The notes beneath the pieces were generated by a model. It was not told where the DNA came from. It saw only the letters and a program-made list of their open reading frames with translations, and ran no database searches. This document shows, piece by piece, positions 8,130-18,411 of a stretch of 34,760 nucleotides of DNA. Numbering within the stretch: position 1 is the stretch's first letter; each line of letters starts with the position of its first letter. A program made the translations under genes and the position numbers. The stretch comes from Bacteroidota bacterium (lineage in GTDB: Bacteria > Bacteroidota > Bacteroidia > Chitinophagales > Chitinophagaceae), in the NCBI GenBank assembly GCA_018267925.1, contig JAFDXO010000099.1:1-34760 (forward strand), written 5' to 3'.

Positions 8130-8242
8130 GAAAGCAAAACTAATTCAAAAAGACCAGGACAAAAGATGTTTCCGTCAATCCTTTCATTTGAAACTAAATC
8201 CTTTCGGCTTTATTGTTATTTTCGCAGCCTAAAAAAAAGTTC

Positions 8243-8560
8243 ATGCAACAAGATCAACAAAATATCGAACAGCAATTGAATATTGAACTATCAGAGCAAA
8301 CTGCTGATGGAGAATATGCTAATTTGGCAATCATTACCCATTCTTTTGCAGAGTTTGTTCTTGACTTTGTAAATGTAATGCCGAATGTACCAAAGGCTAA
8401 GGTGAAATCTCGAATTGTTATGACACCTGTTCATACCAAACGTTTGATGCGTGCTTTGGTAGAGAATGTGAAGCGTTTTGAAGCACAACATGGTCCTATT
8501 AAAGACCAAGAGTCAGTCAATATGCCATTTAACTTTGGCTCTCCTGCAGCACAAGCATAA
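8243..8560 (+). CDS. DUF3467-family protein
   Basis: 105 aa from ATG 8243 ([18 protein letters not shown]). An in-frame ATG at 8213 only adds ten residues over promoter-like sequence and is not preferred. The core [20 protein letters not shown], then [20 protein letters not shown], is the small DUF3467 domain, common and conserved in Bacteroidota, with no known function. It lies 35 bp before guaA on the same strand and may be co-transcribed with it. Confidence 0.85.
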   Translation: MQQDQQNIEQQLNIELSEQTADGEYANLAIITHSFAEFVLDFVNVMPNVPKAKVKSRIVMTPVHTKRLMRALVENVKRFEAQHGPIKDQESVNMPFNFGSPAAQA

Positions 8561-8595
8561 TTATTTCACTCAACACTTTATTTCGTCATTGTCCA

Positions 8596-10134
8596 ATGAA
8601 CGATAAGATACTTATTCTCGATTTTGGTTCGCAATTCACGCAATTAATAGCCCGTAGAATTCGTGAATTGAATGTCTATTGCGAAATTCAACCCTGCACG
8701 AAGTCAGTTAGTTTTGAACCTTCACTGAAGGGAATTATACTTTCCGGTAGCCCCTTTTCTGTCAATGATCCGCAAGCACCTAAGCCGGATGTGCAGGCTT
8801 TAGCACAAAAGCTTCCGGTCATGGGTTTGTGTTATGGGGCACAGTTAATCGCTCAGCAATCGGGAGGTGAAGTTGCCAAATCAAGCCATCGGGAATATGG
8901 ACGTGCGCACTTGCATATACAAGAGCACGACAAAATATTTACGATTGTGCCCGAGGGTTCGCAAGTGTGGATGAGCCATGCAGATACCATTCAGGCTTTG
9001 CCTAAAGGTTTTTCTGTGTTAGCTAAAACAGAATCAATTCCGGTTGCTGCATATAAGGCTCATAAAGATTACGCGCCAAATCCGGTTTATGCTTTACAAT
9101 TTCATCCGGAGGTTACACACAGTGTGGACGGAGCGCAGATTTTGAAAAACTTTGTGGTGGATATTTGCGGATGTCGTCAGGATTGGACACCGGCTACTTT
9201 TATTCAAGAAACTATTTCGCGCATTCAAGCCGAAGTAGGCGAGAAAAAAGTTGTAATGGCACTGAGTGGTGGCGTAGATTCTACCGTAGCTGCAACCCTT
9301 ATACATCGCGCTATTGGCAATAGGCTGTATTGCATTTTTGTGGACAATGGACTACTTCGAAAAAACGAGTTTGAGCAAGTGATGGAAGGATATCAGCATC
9401 TGGGCTTAAATGTAAAAGGAGTTGATGCCAAAAAGAAATTTTACCAAGAATTAGCGGGCGTTACAGATCCTGAAACAAAACGAAAAATCATTGGTAAGCT
9501 CTTTATTGATGTTTTTCATGATGAAGCAAATGCCATTCAAAATGTGAGTTTTTTAGGTCAAGGTACTATCTACCCCGATGTGATTGAATCTATATCTGTA
9601 CATGGTCCTTCTGCCACCATCAAGTCGCATCACAATGTAGGCGGGTTGCCTGAAATAATGCACATGGATTTAGTGGAACCTTTACGATTTCTTTTTAAAG
9701 ATGAAGTGCGAAAAGTAGGACGTGAATTGGGTTTAGACGAAATTTTTATTGCTCGTCATCCTTTCCCTGGACCGGGTTTGGGAATTCGGATTCTTGGAGC
9801 GGTTACAATTGATAAAGTACAATTGTTGCAAGAAGCGGATGCCATCTACATTCAAGCTTTACGTGATAGTGGTTTGTATCATCAGGTATGGCAAGCCGGC
9901 ACGATTTTATTGCCGGTGCAAAGCGTAGGTGTGATGGGAGATGAGCGAACTTATGAATATACGGTAGCCTTGCGTGCCGTTACATCTGTTGATGGCATGA
10001 CAGCAGATTGGGCACATTTGCCGCATGATTTTTTGGCAAAAGTTTCTAATGATATCATTAATCAAGTTAGAGGAATAAACAGGGTGGTTTATGACATCAG
10101 TTCGAAGCCACCGGCAACTATTGAGTGGGAATAG
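8596..10134 (+). CDS. guaA: GMP synthase (glutamine-hydrolysing)
   Basis: 512 aa, normal length. It makes GMP from XMP, ATP and glutamine in the cytoplasm. The N-terminal class I glutaminase has GLCYGAQ with Cys79 and the partner residues in LQFHPEV (His170, Glu172). The ATP-pyrophosphatase domain carries the P-loop ALSGGVDST at about 222-230. The C-terminal dimerisation/XMP-binding domain ends in the family tail [13 protein letters not shown] second purine gene in the window, after purEK. Confidence 0.97.
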   Translation: MNDKILILDFGSQFTQLIARRIRELNVYCEIQPCTKSVSFEPSLKGIILSGSPFSVNDPQAPKPDVQALAQKLPVMGLCYGAQLIAQQSGGEVAKSSHREYGRAHLHIQEHDKIFTIVPEGSQVWMSHADTIQALPKGFSVLAKTESIPVAAYKAHKDYAPNPVYALQFHPEVTHSVDGAQILKNFVVDICGCRQDWTPATFIQETISRIQAEVGEKKVVMALSGGVDSTVAATLIHRAIGNRLYCIFVDNGLLRKNEFEQVMEGYQHLGLNVKGVDAKKKFYQELAGVTDPETKRKIIGKLFIDVFHDEANAIQNVSFLGQGTIYPDVIESISVHGPSATIKSHHNVGGLPEIMHMDLVEPLRFLFKDEVRKVGRELGLDEIFIARHPFPGPGLGIRILGAVTIDKVQLLQEADAIYIQALRDSGLYHQVWQAGTILLPVQSVGVMGDERTYEYTVALRAVTSVDGMTADWAHLPHDFLAKVSNDIINQVRGINRVVYDISSKPPATIEWE

Positions 10135-10145
10135 AAATTGTAAAC

Positions 10146-11450
10146 ATGAGAGCAAAAGTCATTTTTTTTCTGTTGTTTCTTGTCGGAGGAGTCAATGCTC
10201 CAATATGTAGTCATGCCCAATTGCTAAAGAAAATATTTGGAGGAGGAGAAGAAAAACGTCCGGTTCGTCAAAAACCTACCTTGTCAACACAGCCAAAACA
10301 AGCTGCTCAATTATCAAAAAAGAAAATTCGGGTTTTAGAATATCCGGCTTCGAAGATTAAAAATCGTTACCGTATTGATATTTTACTTCCGCTTTATCTT
10401 AGTGAATTGGTGCAAAATGGTAAAAACGTTACATCAGGAAAACTCTCTGAAAAGGCAGCTGTTTCTATTGGGTTTTATGAAGGAATTAAATTGGCAGCAG
10501 ATAGCCTCAACGCATTAGGTTATCAATTAGACATTTTTGTGCATGATGTAACGGAGCCGGGATTACGACCAGATGAAATTGTAAAAAGTGAAACCTTAAA
10601 TGGGTCAGATTTAATAATCGGTGCCTTGCAATCCAATCAATTGCTACCCATAGCCGAATATGCTAAAGCCCATGAAATAAATTTCATTTCTTCCATTTCT
10701 CCTTCGGATGCGGAGATAAATGACAATCTGTTTTTTACCATGCTTCAGCCTACTTTGCGGAAACATGTAGAGCTTTTAAAAACAGCAGCAAACAAAAGGT
10801 ATCCCAACCGTTCTATGTTGTTACTGTATCGTCGCTCGAATATGACCGATTCGCTTGCTGCTGAAAATATTTTGATTAATGATGAAAAGAATATCAAGGC
10901 AATTTCAATTGAAAAACCCTTATTGAAAAATAGATTAGAAAGAAGCTTAGATAGTTTGGATATAAACGTGTTGTTTCTTCCTATTGTAGATGTGGCTACT
11001 GCAGAATCCACTTTAAACGATATTAGTACGTGGTTTCCAAATTATCAATTTGAAATTTATGGGCTTCCTTCTTGGCGGTTTATGCCTCAACTCAAAAAGG
11101 CAGATGTTTGGAACAACTTACGAATCAACTTTACATCACCTTTCTATTTTGATCTAAGCACACCTCGTGCTCGTTCATTAGCAAACGGTTTTCGTGCTCA
11201 ATTTAGTGGAAAGCTTACGGAGATGGTGTTTCGTGGATATGATGTCCTTTTTTGGTATGGATATCTACTACATTCCTATGGCACTGTTTACAACACCAAA
11301 CAATCAGATAATAGTTTAGCTCCTTTTACAAAATTTGATGTTAAACTGCAATGGAATCAGCAAAAGGAATTACTTTACAACGAGAATAATTTTCTTTATT
11401 TTTATCGCTATCAGTCAGGTTCTTTTGTTGTAAATAATAGCGCACAATAA
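10146..11450 (+). CDS. Exported periplasmic-binding-protein-like (PBP1-type) protein
   Basis: 434 aa from ATG 10146; an in-frame ATG at 10125 overlaps the guaA end and would put a hydrophilic leader before the signal peptide. MRAKVIFFLLFLVGGVNAPI, then CSHAQ, is a secretion signal. After a basic linker, residues from about 75 (RYRIDILLPLYLSEL) follow a type 1 periplasmic-binding fold: AAVSIGFYEGIKLAADSLN, LIIGALQSNQLLPIAEYAK, FISSISPSDAEI. Bacteroidota homologues often carry N-terminal LysM domains; none is seen here. Eleven bases after guaA, so probably in the same transcript. Ligand unknown. Confidence 0.7.
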   Translation: MRAKVIFFLLFLVGGVNAPICSHAQLLKKIFGGGEEKRPVRQKPTLSTQPKQAAQLSKKKIRVLEYPASKIKNRYRIDILLPLYLSELVQNGKNVTSGKLSEKAAVSIGFYEGIKLAADSLNALGYQLDIFVHDVTEPGLRPDEIVKSETLNGSDLIIGALQSNQLLPIAEYAKAHEINFISSISPSDAEINDNLFFTMLQPTLRKHVELLKTAANKRYPNRSMLLLYRRSNMTDSLAAENILINDEKNIKAISIEKPLLKNRLERSLDSLDINVLFLPIVDVATAESTLNDISTWFPNYQFEIYGLPSWRFMPQLKKADVWNNLRINFTSPFYFDLSTPRARSLANGFRAQFSGKLTEMVFRGYDVLFWYGYLLHSYGTVYNTKQSDNSLAPFTKFDVKLQWNQQKELLYNENNFLYFYRYQSGSFVVNNSAQ

Positions 11451-11454
11451 TTCT

Positions 11455-12660
11455 TTAAGTTCCTTCTGTGGACATCATTGGTAACCCTGTTTCAGGTGAT
11501 TTTCCTATTGTGGGATTTTCATGATGTGCTTTTTCATTTTGCTCAGTTCGAAGATTTGCCAATTTGCTTTTGAAAAATTCGGTCTTTTTCAATCGCACTT
11601 TTCTCATTTGATATAGAATGGCATAAAGTCCAAAACTTACTGCTGTAATAATAGCAATGGCAAGAGTTGGGTTGAGGTCTTGAACCAACAAGGTGATGGT
11701 GATTATGAGTAGGTTGGCTGTTACTAAGGTGGTTACTGTATTGGAATGACTAAAGCCTAAATCAAGAAGATAATGATGCAAATGTGTACGATCGGCATGA
11801 AAAGGATGCTTTCCCTTTGCTATGCGCGTAAGAAATACTCTGAATGAATCGAATACAGGAATAAATAACACTGAAAGGGTAAACAGTAAGGCTCCTGAAG
11901 TAGAATGAATAAACGATGCCAGTAGATTATGTGGAGTTTCAAATGTATTGACTAATGTAATTGACATGACCGAAATCGTGAATCCCAAAAATAAAGATCC
12001 ACTATCTCCCATGAAAATTCGAGCAGGCGCAATATTATATCTTAAAAAACCAACCAGCCCGCCAACTAAGGCAAAACATACATAGGCAGCACCATAATTG
12101 TGCTGAAGCAAAAGACAACCACCAAGTGCCAATGCACATAAGATGCCAATAGTGCCAGCCAAACCGTCTATGCCATCAATTAGGTTAAAAGCATTGGTGA
12201 TAAAAACACATCCTATAATTGAAAAAATGATGCTAACCCAACTTGGCATCTCGTAAATACCAAAAATGCCATGGAGTGAATGAAGACGTACATCGGCGAG
12301 AATAACAGTAATAATGGCAGCCAGTATTTGTGCTAAAAATTTTTTCGCGGGAGAAAGGCTGACTATATCATCTTTAATACCAACTACAAATAAGATTGTT
12401 GCTGAAGCTACTAAATAATTCCATGTTGGAAATACGGCAGTTTTTGCAAATAGTGACGCAATAATAATAAACGAAAAAAAGATGGCTACTCCGCCCAAAT
12501 TAGGAACTACTTCTTTGTGAATCTTTCGGTTGTTGTCAGGCAAGTCAAATAACCGCTTCTTTTTAGCAAGTAGTATAATCTTTGGAATAGATAGCCCAGA
12601 CGTAAATGCAGCAATCACAGCAATGATTATACAGGCTATGTATGGAGAAAGGTTCATCAT
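11455..12660 (-). CDS. WecA/MraY-type undecaprenyl-phosphate sugar-1-P transferase
   Basis: 401 aa with about ten hydrophobic segments. The catalytic motifs of polyprenyl-phosphate N-acetylhexosamine-1-phosphate transferases are present: GIKDD with Asp97/Asp98, NAFNLIDGIDGLAG with Asp162/Asp165, FMGDSGSLFLGF at about 217-228, and the cytoplasmic HADRTHLHH at 288-296 that typifies the WecA rather than MraY branch. It would start lipid-linked O-antigen or other envelope glycan synthesis at the inner membrane. The O-antigen-ligase-like and GT4 genes nearby fit that job, though they are not in one operon. The C-terminal 40 residues are hydrophilic and unconserved. Confidence 0.88.
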   Translation of the reverse strand: MMNLSPYIACIIIAVIAAFTSGLSIPKIILLAKKKRLFDLPDNNRKIHKEVVPNLGGVAIFFSFIIIASLFAKTAVFPTWNYLVASATILFVVGIKDDIVSLSPAKKFLAQILAAIITVILADVRLHSLHGIFGIYEMPSWVSIIFSIIGCVFITNAFNLIDGIDGLAGTIGILCALALGGCLLLQHNYGAAYVCFALVGGLVGFLRYNIAPARIFMGDSGSLFLGFTISVMSITLVNTFETPHNLLASFIHSTSGALLFTLSVLFIPVFDSFRVFLTRIAKGKHPFHADRTHLHHYLLDLGFSHSNTVTTLVTANLLIITITLLVQDLNPTLAIAIITAVSFGLYAILYQMRKVRLKKTEFFKSKLANLRTEQNEKAHHENPTIGKSPETGLPMMSTEGT

Positions 12661-12863
12661 ACCGGGGCTTGTCTAAGTGTTATAAGTTAAAACCATAGAC
12701 CTTTGAATCGTCTTAAAATTTATTTCCGTACCAAAGTATATCAATATTATCAAAACGCTGACTTTTTTTTGACGATTTTTTTTCTTTGTCTATGTCAATA
12801 CAAAAGTATGTAAGGCTTTAAAAAATAGCGTTATCCTTTGGTTATTCCGTTGTTAGCAACCGG

Positions 12864-13781
12864 TTAATGAATGAGGGATACATAATCATCTATAAAAGCA
12901 TAAAGATTAAATTGCGGGCTAAGCAATTGAACTTTTAATTCTTCCATCAAAGCTTGCCGATGATACTTTTTCATTTGTCGTTTTTGAATTAATTGCCAAG
13001 CTTTTTCTGTCAGCATTTGCAATTTTCTGTCTGTGTTGTGAACTTGAACAAAAAATTGATCAATTTTCTCTGCAAGTTCCTCAACGCCTAAATTGTCTGT
13101 TGCTACTACTTTTACAACGGGTATTTCTATGTCAGTTGTTGTTTTTTCATGAACCAACATTCTAAGGTTTCGATATAGCGTTTCCGAAAGTTCTCTATCT
13201 GCTTTATTGACAACAAAAATGTCTGCAATTTCCATAATGCCAGCTTTTAAAGTCTGGACTACATCTCCACCTTCGGGTACAAGCGTAACGATTGTACAAT
13301 CGGCTAAGCCTGCAATTTCCACTTCACTTTGACCTACACCTACGGTTTCAATAATTAAATAGTCGAAAGGTGCTTGTTTGACTATGTCGGTAATTTCTAA
13401 AATTTTTGCGCTTAATCCTCCCAATGCGCCTCTACTTGCCAATGATCGAATATAAACATTGGGGTTGTCGTAAAAAGCCGTCATTCGAATTCTATCTCCA
13501 AGCAAGGCACCAAAATTGAAGGGTGAAGAAGGATCTACTGCTAATACGGCAATTTTTTTTCCGCCCTTACTCCATATATTTAAAAGTGCATTTACTAAGG
13601 TGCTTTTTCCGGCACCCGGAGGTCCTGTAATGCCTACCACCTTTGTCTTTGATGGGATTGTCATTTCCAATAACAGGTCATAACCGGAAAGGTCATTTTC
13701 TACCATTGTTATGGCCCGAGCCAACGCATGAAAAGATCCGGTTTGAATGTCTTTGTGTAATTGCCTTATTTTGTCGCGCAC
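12864..13781 (-). CDS. meaB: MeaB/ArgK-type G3E GTPase (methylmalonyl-CoA mutase chaperone)
   Basis: 305 aa. G3E-family P-loop GTPase: Walker A GPPGAGKS at 53-60, VDPSSPFNFGALLGDRIRM, the MeaB-typical SLASRGALGGLS, ETVGVGQSEVE (Walker B/switch), and NKAD. MeaB guards methylmalonyl-CoA mutase, gating cobalamin loading and preventing inactivation. No mutase gene is in the window; in many Bacteroidota it lies elsewhere. The gene is divergent from the O-antigen-ligase-like gene, with 74 bp between the start codons. Confidence 0.93.
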   Translation of the reverse strand: MRDKIRQLHKDIQTGSFHALARAITMVENDLSGYDLLLEMTIPSKTKVVGITGPPGAGKSTLVNALLNIWSKGGKKIAVLAVDPSSPFNFGALLGDRIRMTAFYDNPNVYIRSLASRGALGGLSAKILEITDIVKQAPFDYLIIETVGVGQSEVEIAGLADCTIVTLVPEGGDVVQTLKAGIMEIADIFVVNKADRELSETLYRNLRMLVHEKTTTDIEIPVVKVVATDNLGVEELAEKIDQFFVQVHNTDRKLQMLTEKAWQLIQKRQMKKYHRQALMEELKVQLLSPQFNLYAFIDDYVSLIH

Positions 13782-13796
13782 TAAAAAATGGTTTCA

Positions 13797-13816
13797 ATCG
13801 TTTGCATATAAACGAT
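13797..13816. promoter_or_regulatory. Palindrome in the divergent meaB / ligase promoter region
   Basis: ATCGTTT at 13797-13803 and AAACGAT at 13810-13816 form a perfect 7-bp inverted repeat around GCATAT in a 74-bp divergent spacer. It could be an operator or a transcript-leader hairpin; no regulator is known. Confidence 0.3.
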
Positions 13817-13855
13817 ACTAAACTGGTGAACAAAAATAGTTTTCTTCCCGCGAAA

Positions 13856-15085
13856 ATGAGGATACAGATTGCTTTTATTGCTTTATTGGGAATCTTAGTT
13901 GGCTTTTTCTTGTCGCGTGCCATGCTTTCTATAGCTATGATTCTTTTGGGAGTCAATGCGCTTATAGGTGTGCACCCGAAATATTGGGTAAAGCAAAAAT
14001 GGTGGTGGCTTGGCTTAATTTGGGTATTGTTTTATTTTCTTTCCGGTTTTTGGAGTACAGATTTGGACTATTGGCACACACGCTGTGAAACGAAACTGCC
14101 CATTCTTTTGTTGCCGCTTGCTTTTGCCTTTACGCCGGCTTTTTCTATTCGCCAAAAAACGGTGTTTTGGTATGTGCTTAATTTGTTGTTAGTGATTGCT
14201 ATTGGATATAGTACATTTTGCTTTTTTTCCAATGCTGCCTTTTACATAAAGGGCTACAACTATTCCCATGTGGTACCAACTCTACCCAAAAACGATTACA
14301 TCATTTTCAGTATTACTCTTGCGGCATCCATCGTTTGGAATATCTATATTCATCCGCATTTAGTTCGTCTTTGGCAAAAAAGAATCAATGTCGCACTCGT
14401 TGTGCTAATCATCATTGTCTTGCATTTGCTTGCAGTGCGTACGGGTTTGATGTGTTTTTATCTTTTTTTAGTAGGGTGGAGTGGCTATCTTTTGTGGAGA
14501 AAAAAAACGCGCAATTATGGACTACTGGTCGTAATTATTGGATTGTTGATGTTAACAACGGCATGGAAATTTGTTCCCACCTTGCATAATCGAATTGAGC
14601 ATACCCTTTTTTCATGGGTTATGTTTCAAGAAAAAAACATGTCTGGTGATTACAGTGATATTGGTAGATACATGTCTTATGATATTGCTGTAAGGTTGAT
14701 TAAAAAACACCCTTTTCTTGGTGTTGGAGCAGGAGAAATGCTGGATAGTATGAAAGGAGGCTACACACAATGGTATCCACAGATACCTGATGCTCAAAGA
14801 TTGATTCCTCACAATCAATTTTTATCGGTAGCTCTTGCTTGTGGCATTCCGGCAATGCTCTTTTTTATTGCTTGGGTTATTTTTCCACTCACAGAAGTGT
14901 TGCAAAATAGAGAAGGTTTTTTCTTTGTTATTTTATGGTTGATGATGTTGATTCCATTAATGGTAGAACCCTTGCTGGAAACGCAATTTGGTGTGTTTGT
15001 TTTTTTGTTTTTTTTGATTTGGCAAAGACATACTATGTTGCATAGCAAACCTTCAACTGCTCAACCACCACATCAAATACCATGA
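13856..15085 (+). CDS. O-antigen ligase/polymerase-type membrane protein
   Basis: About 409 aa from ATG 13856. An in-frame start at 13643 would lie inside meaB on the opposite strand and is rejected. It has about 10-12 hydrophobic segments and a large extracytoplasmic loop with the Wzy_C/WaaL-type signature HPFLGVGAGE, then YPQIPDAQRLIPHNQFLSVA. Such proteins join or polymerise lipid-linked glycans on the periplasmic face. Its stop overlaps the start of the next gene by 4 bp (ATGA), so translation is probably coupled. It cannot be decided from sequence whether it is a ligase or a polymerase. Confidence 0.8.
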   Translation: MRIQIAFIALLGILVGFFLSRAMLSIAMILLGVNALIGVHPKYWVKQKWWWLGLIWVLFYFLSGFWSTDLDYWHTRCETKLPILLLPLAFAFTPAFSIRQKTVFWYVLNLLLVIAIGYSTFCFFSNAAFYIKGYNYSHVVPTLPKNDYIIFSITLAASIVWNIYIHPHLVRLWQKRINVALVVLIIIVLHLLAVRTGLMCFYLFLVGWSGYLLWRKKTRNYGLLVVIIGLLMLTTAWKFVPTLHNRIEHTLFSWVMFQEKNMSGDYSDIGRYMSYDIAVRLIKKHPFLGVGAGEMLDSMKGGYTQWYPQIPDAQRLIPHNQFLSVALACGIPAMLFFIAWVIFPLTEVLQNREGFFFVILWLMMLIPLMVEPLLETQFGVFVFLFFLIWQRHTMLHSKPSTAQPPHQIP

Positions 15086-15726
15086 TTAATTTTATTCCCA
15101 TTTTCCCGTTAGACATTGTCGTTTATCCAAGAGAAACGCTCAATCTTCACATTTTTGAACCTCGCTACAAGCAAATGATTTCCGAATGTTTGCGAAATAA
15201 TAAGCCATTTGGGATTTTACCTGTTTTGGATCATAAAATGGAACAGTACGGCACCTCTATTGAAATTGTAGAAATGGTGAAGGAATATGATCAAGGAGAA
15301 ATGGATATCCGCACTGTTGGAAAATCAGTATTTCGAGTCTTGGAACAGGTACATCAAATTCCTGAAAAGCTTTATCAGGGTGCTATTGTAGAATATCCAA
15401 GCAATGAAATGACTCATGGCGATACCCAGATTGCCCAACTCATCGTTTCGGAAGTAAAAAGACTTTTTGCCTTGTTGGATTCCGAAGAAAAATTGCCGAT
15501 AAACAAATCAGAAATGATGTCGTATGACGTTGCCCATTTTATAGGGCTGAATCTTCAGCAAGAATATGAGTTGCTCTGTTTGATGGAAGAAGTGCAACGG
15601 TTGGAATATATCAGAAGACATTTAAACAAGCTAATTCCCGCTGTAAAAGAATTAGAAGAAGTGAAAGCACGAATACGTAGGAATGGGCATTTCCGCGATT
15701 TATCGCTGAAGGATTTCAACTTATAA
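15082..15726 (+). CDS. LON substrate-binding-domain protein
   Basis: 214 aa. The N-terminal domain of Lon proteases without the ATPase/protease part: FIPIFPLDIVVYPRETLNLH, then IFEPRYKQMISE, and DIRTVGKSVFRVLE. Free-standing versions are widespread and of unknown role. It is the second gene of a two-gene unit, overlapping the membrane protein by 4 bp, and ends just before an 11-bp inverted repeat. Confidence 0.88.
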   Translation: MINFIPIFPLDIVVYPRETLNLHIFEPRYKQMISECLRNNKPFGILPVLDHKMEQYGTSIEIVEMVKEYDQGEMDIRTVGKSVFRVLEQVHQIPEKLYQGAIVEYPSNEMTHGDTQIAQLIVSEVKRLFALLDSEEKLPINKSEMMSYDVAHFIGLNLQQEYELLCLMEEVQRLEYIRRHLNKLIPAVKELEEVKARIRRNGHFRDLSLKDFNL

Positions 15727-15733
15727 AAATGAT

Positions 15734-15761
15734 GAAAGCGCGAACTTTGATTCGCGCTTTC
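15734..15761 (-). terminator. Bidirectional hairpin between convergent genes
   Basis: A perfect 11-bp inverted repeat (GAAAGCGCGAA at 15734-15744, complement at 15751-15761) with a 6-nt loop lies between the LON-domain gene and the end of pgk. T-rich sequence follows on the minus strand, so it better fits termination of pgk. Confidence 0.7.
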
Positions 15762-15782
15762 AGTAAGAGTGTTGTTAGATAA

Positions 15783-16994
15783 TTATTGTTTGATGGCTGC
15801 GATACCGGGTAATACTTTTCCTTCAAAAAATTCAAGCATTGCACCTCCACCGGTAGATACATAACTCACCTTATTGGCATATCCGAATTTATTTACCGCA
15901 GCTACACTATCTCCACCGCCGACTAATGAAAAAGCACCATCGGCCGTAGCATCAGTTACCGCATCGGCAATACATTTAGTGCCATGTTGAAACTTCTCCA
16001 TTTCAAATACACCCATGGGTCCATTCCAAAGTATAGTCTTTGAATTTCTAATCACTTTTGAGAACGTGTCGCAAGCTATCTGACCTACATCTAAGCCCAT
16101 CCATCCTTCTGGAATTTCTGTGTTGTTGGCCGACGAGGTGTTGGCTTGTGCATCAAATTTATCAGCTATAATACTGTCGCTTGGCAAGTGTATAGACACA
16201 CCCTTTTCTGCTGCTTTCTGCAATAAATTTGAGGCTGTTTCCAAACGGTCGTCTTCGCACAATGAATTTCCAATATGGCAACCCTTAGCTTTGAAAAAGG
16301 TATAAGCCATACCGCCGCCGATGATAATGTCGGTAGCCTTTTCCAATAAGTTTTCGATAATCAATATTTTGTCTGAAACCTTTGCTCCGCCTATGATTGC
16401 AGTAAATGGTCTTTGAGCATTATGCAATACTTGTTCGGCTGCTTTTACTTCATTTTCCATCAAATAACCAAACATCTTTTTGTCGGAAGAAAAGAAGTCG
16501 GCAATGATGGCTGTAGAAGCGTGAGCACGATGAGCCGTACCGAAAGCATCATTTATATAAACATCGCCTAATTTGGACAATTTTTCAGCAAAATCTCTAT
16601 CGCCTTTTTCTTCTTGTTTATAGTATCGCAGGTTCTCAAGCAGCATCACCTCGCCGGGTTTCAATGAAGCTGCTTTTTGGCTTGCTTCTTCACTCATGCA
16701 GTCTGCAATGAAGGTTATGGGTTTGCCTAATTTTTCTGCCAAATAAACAGCTACGGGAGCCAGCGTAAAATCGGCAAGGGTCAGATGGGGCTTCTTTTCA
16801 ATGTCCTTAAGAGGGCGGCCCCAATGACTCATCAAAATTACGCTTCCACCGTCTTTCAACACTTTTTCAATTGTGGGTAATGCCGCATTGATACGAGTTC
16901 CATCGGTAATTTTGCCATCTTTTATAGGCACATTAAAGTCAACGCGAATCAGCGCTCTTTTACCAGAAAAATTAAAATCATTGAATTGGTTCAT
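15783..16994 (-). CDS. pgk: Phosphoglycerate kinase
   Basis: 403 aa, normal length. It converts 1,3-bisphosphoglycerate and ADP to 3-phosphoglycerate and ATP in glycolysis. Visible: [14 protein letters not shown] near the N-terminus, [21 protein letters not shown], the hinge region with [12 protein letters not shown], and the nucleotide-binding GGGDSVAAV near the C-terminus. It lies 136 bp downstream of gap on the same strand, with a terminator in between, so gap and pgk are neighbours but probably only partly co-transcribed. Confidence 0.97.
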   Translation of the reverse strand: MNQFNDFNFSGKRALIRVDFNVPIKDGKITDGTRINAALPTIEKVLKDGGSVILMSHWGRPLKDIEKKPHLTLADFTLAPVAVYLAEKLGKPITFIADCMSEEASQKAASLKPGEVMLLENLRYYKQEEKGDRDFAEKLSKLGDVYINDAFGTAHRAHASTAIIADFFSSDKKMFGYLMENEVKAAEQVLHNAQRPFTAIIGGAKVSDKILIIENLLEKATDIIIGGGMAYTFFKAKGCHIGNSLCEDDRLETASNLLQKAAEKGVSIHLPSDSIIADKFDAQANTSSANNTEIPEGWMGLDVGQIACDTFSKVIRNSKTILWNGPMGVFEMEKFQHGTKCIADAVTDATADGAFSLVGGGDSVAAVNKFGYANKVSYVSTGGGAMLEFFEGKVLPGIAAIKQ

Positions 16995-17065
16995 AACAAG
17001 AATCTTCGATTAAAAATGTAAATGAATTTGTTAGAATGAAATAATGGATAAATTGAAAAAAAAGT

Positions 17066-17108
17066 AAAAAAAACCGCCAAGTGCGCATGGGTAGCGTCCT
17101 TCGCGGTT
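17066..17108 (-). terminator. Rho-independent terminator after gap
   Basis: On the minus strand AACCGC (17103-17108) pairs with GCGGTT (17072-17077), followed by an uninterrupted T run. It lies 22 bp past the gap stop and before pgk, so it could attenuate read-through into pgk. Confidence 0.75.
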
Positions 17109-17130
17109 AGGATTTGTCTTTTTTGTTTTC

Positions 17131-18144
17131 TTATTTAGAAATCAGTCCGGCAAAATATTTAACAGTGCGAACCAGTTGGGAAACATAGCTCATCTCGTTG
17201 TCGTACCAACTTACGGTTTTCACCAATTGCTTGTCGCCCACAGTCATCACTTTCGTTTGTGTAGCATCAAACAAAGAGCCGAAAGAAGTACCAATGATGT
17301 CGCTACTTACAATTTCATCTTCATTGTAACCAAAGCTTTCAGTAGCAGCAGCTTTCATGGCAGCATTGATTTCTGCAACAGTCGCTTTCTTCGTTAAAAT
17401 AGAAACTAATTCAGTCAATGAACCGGTAACGGTAGGAACACGTTGTGCACCACCGTCTAATTTTCCGTTCAGCTCAGGCAATACCAAACCAATGGCTTTG
17501 GCAGCTCCGGTGCTGTTTGGCACAATGTTTTCAGCGGCTGCACGTGCCCGACGTAAATCACCTTTAGCATGTGGAGCATCTAAAGTGTTTTGATCGTTGG
17601 TATAAGCATGAATGGTGCTCATGATGCCGGTTTCAATGCCAAAGCTATCGTTCAATACCTTAGCCATTGGAGCTAAGCAATTGGTAGTGCAAGATGCGCA
17701 ACTGATAATGGTTTCGCTGCCATCTAATATATGGTGGTTTACATTGAAAACTACAGTTTTCATTTCGCCTGTAGCCGGTGCAGAAATAACAACACGCTTA
17801 GCGCCGGCAGTGATATGTGCTTTTGCTTTTTCGGCATCAGTAAAAAATCCGGTACATTCCAATACTACATCCACTTGATGGCTTCCCCAAGGAATTTGTG
17901 CAGGATCTTTTTGAGCATAAATTTTAATTGCCTGACCGTTTACAGAAATAGCATCATCCGTGTGTGTAACATTAGCGTTGAAGCGTCCTTGAGCTGTGTC
18001 GTACTTCAAAAGGTGCGCCAATACGTTTGGCTTTGTAAGATCATTGATAGCAACTACTTCAATACCTTCCATGTTGAAAATTTGACGGAAGGCAAGGCGG
18101 CCGATACGACCGAAGCCATTGATGGCAACTTTTACGGTACTCAT
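17131..18144 (-). CDS. gap: Type I glyceraldehyde-3-phosphate dehydrogenase
   Basis: 337 aa. It oxidises glyceraldehyde-3-phosphate to 1,3-bisphosphoglycerate with NAD. The Rossmann start [14 protein letters not shown], the catalytic [12 protein letters not shown] with Cys152, the His179 partner in [10 protein letters not shown], and the C-terminal [16 protein letters not shown] are all intact. A consensus promoter lies 40-70 bp upstream and a terminator follows the stop. The substrate chain continues with pgk next door. Confidence 0.97.
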   Translation of the reverse strand: MSTVKVAINGFGRIGRLAFRQIFNMEGIEVVAINDLTKPNVLAHLLKYDTAQGRFNANVTHTDDAISVNGQAIKIYAQKDPAQIPWGSHQVDVVLECTGFFTDAEKAKAHITAGAKRVVISAPATGEMKTVVFNVNHHILDGSETIISCASCTTNCLAPMAKVLNDSFGIETGIMSTIHAYTNDQNTLDAPHAKGDLRRARAAAENIVPNSTGAAKAIGLVLPELNGKLDGGAQRVPTVTGSLTELVSILTKKATVAEINAAMKAAATESFGYNEDEIVSSDIIGTSFGSLFDATQTKVMTVGDKQLVKTVSWYDNEMSYVSQLVRTVKYFAGLISK

Positions 18145-18184
18145 TATGTTGGTTTTGGTTTTAAATTTCTTTTAAAAAACGCTG

Positions 18185-18216
18185 CAAAGGTACTTGGTAT
18201 GCGATAATATTCCAAA
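18185..18216 (-). promoter_or_regulatory. Bacteroidota-type promoter of gap
   Basis: On the minus strand TTTG (18213-18216) and TACCTTTG (18185-18192) are 20 bp apart, a full match to the Bacteroidota consensus. The expected start site is about 18178, 34 nt before the ATG. Confidence 0.78.
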
Positions 18217-18411
18217 GTGCTTTCAAATTATGTAACCAAGCTCGTGTAATGCACTCAATTATCAACTATGAAAAGGGTATTTTTTATTGAATAGGCTTAA
18301 ATGTTAATAATAAGAATGATTGCTATTTCTTCAAGATGAACCAATAGTAAGAAAAGCCTCCTTTATCCTTTTCTCGGAAAAACAATCTTGATCTGTATAG
18401 TAAAAGAAAAT

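Noticed and set aside
8135..8163. Promoter of gldD (TAGTTTTG on the minus strand with a CAAA upstream)
   Set aside because: The spacing is only 17 bp and the start site would fall on the start codon.
13643..13855. Longer start for the O-antigen-ligase-type gene
   Set aside because: It would lie inside meaB on the other strand, and the hydrophobic N-terminus begins only at 13856.
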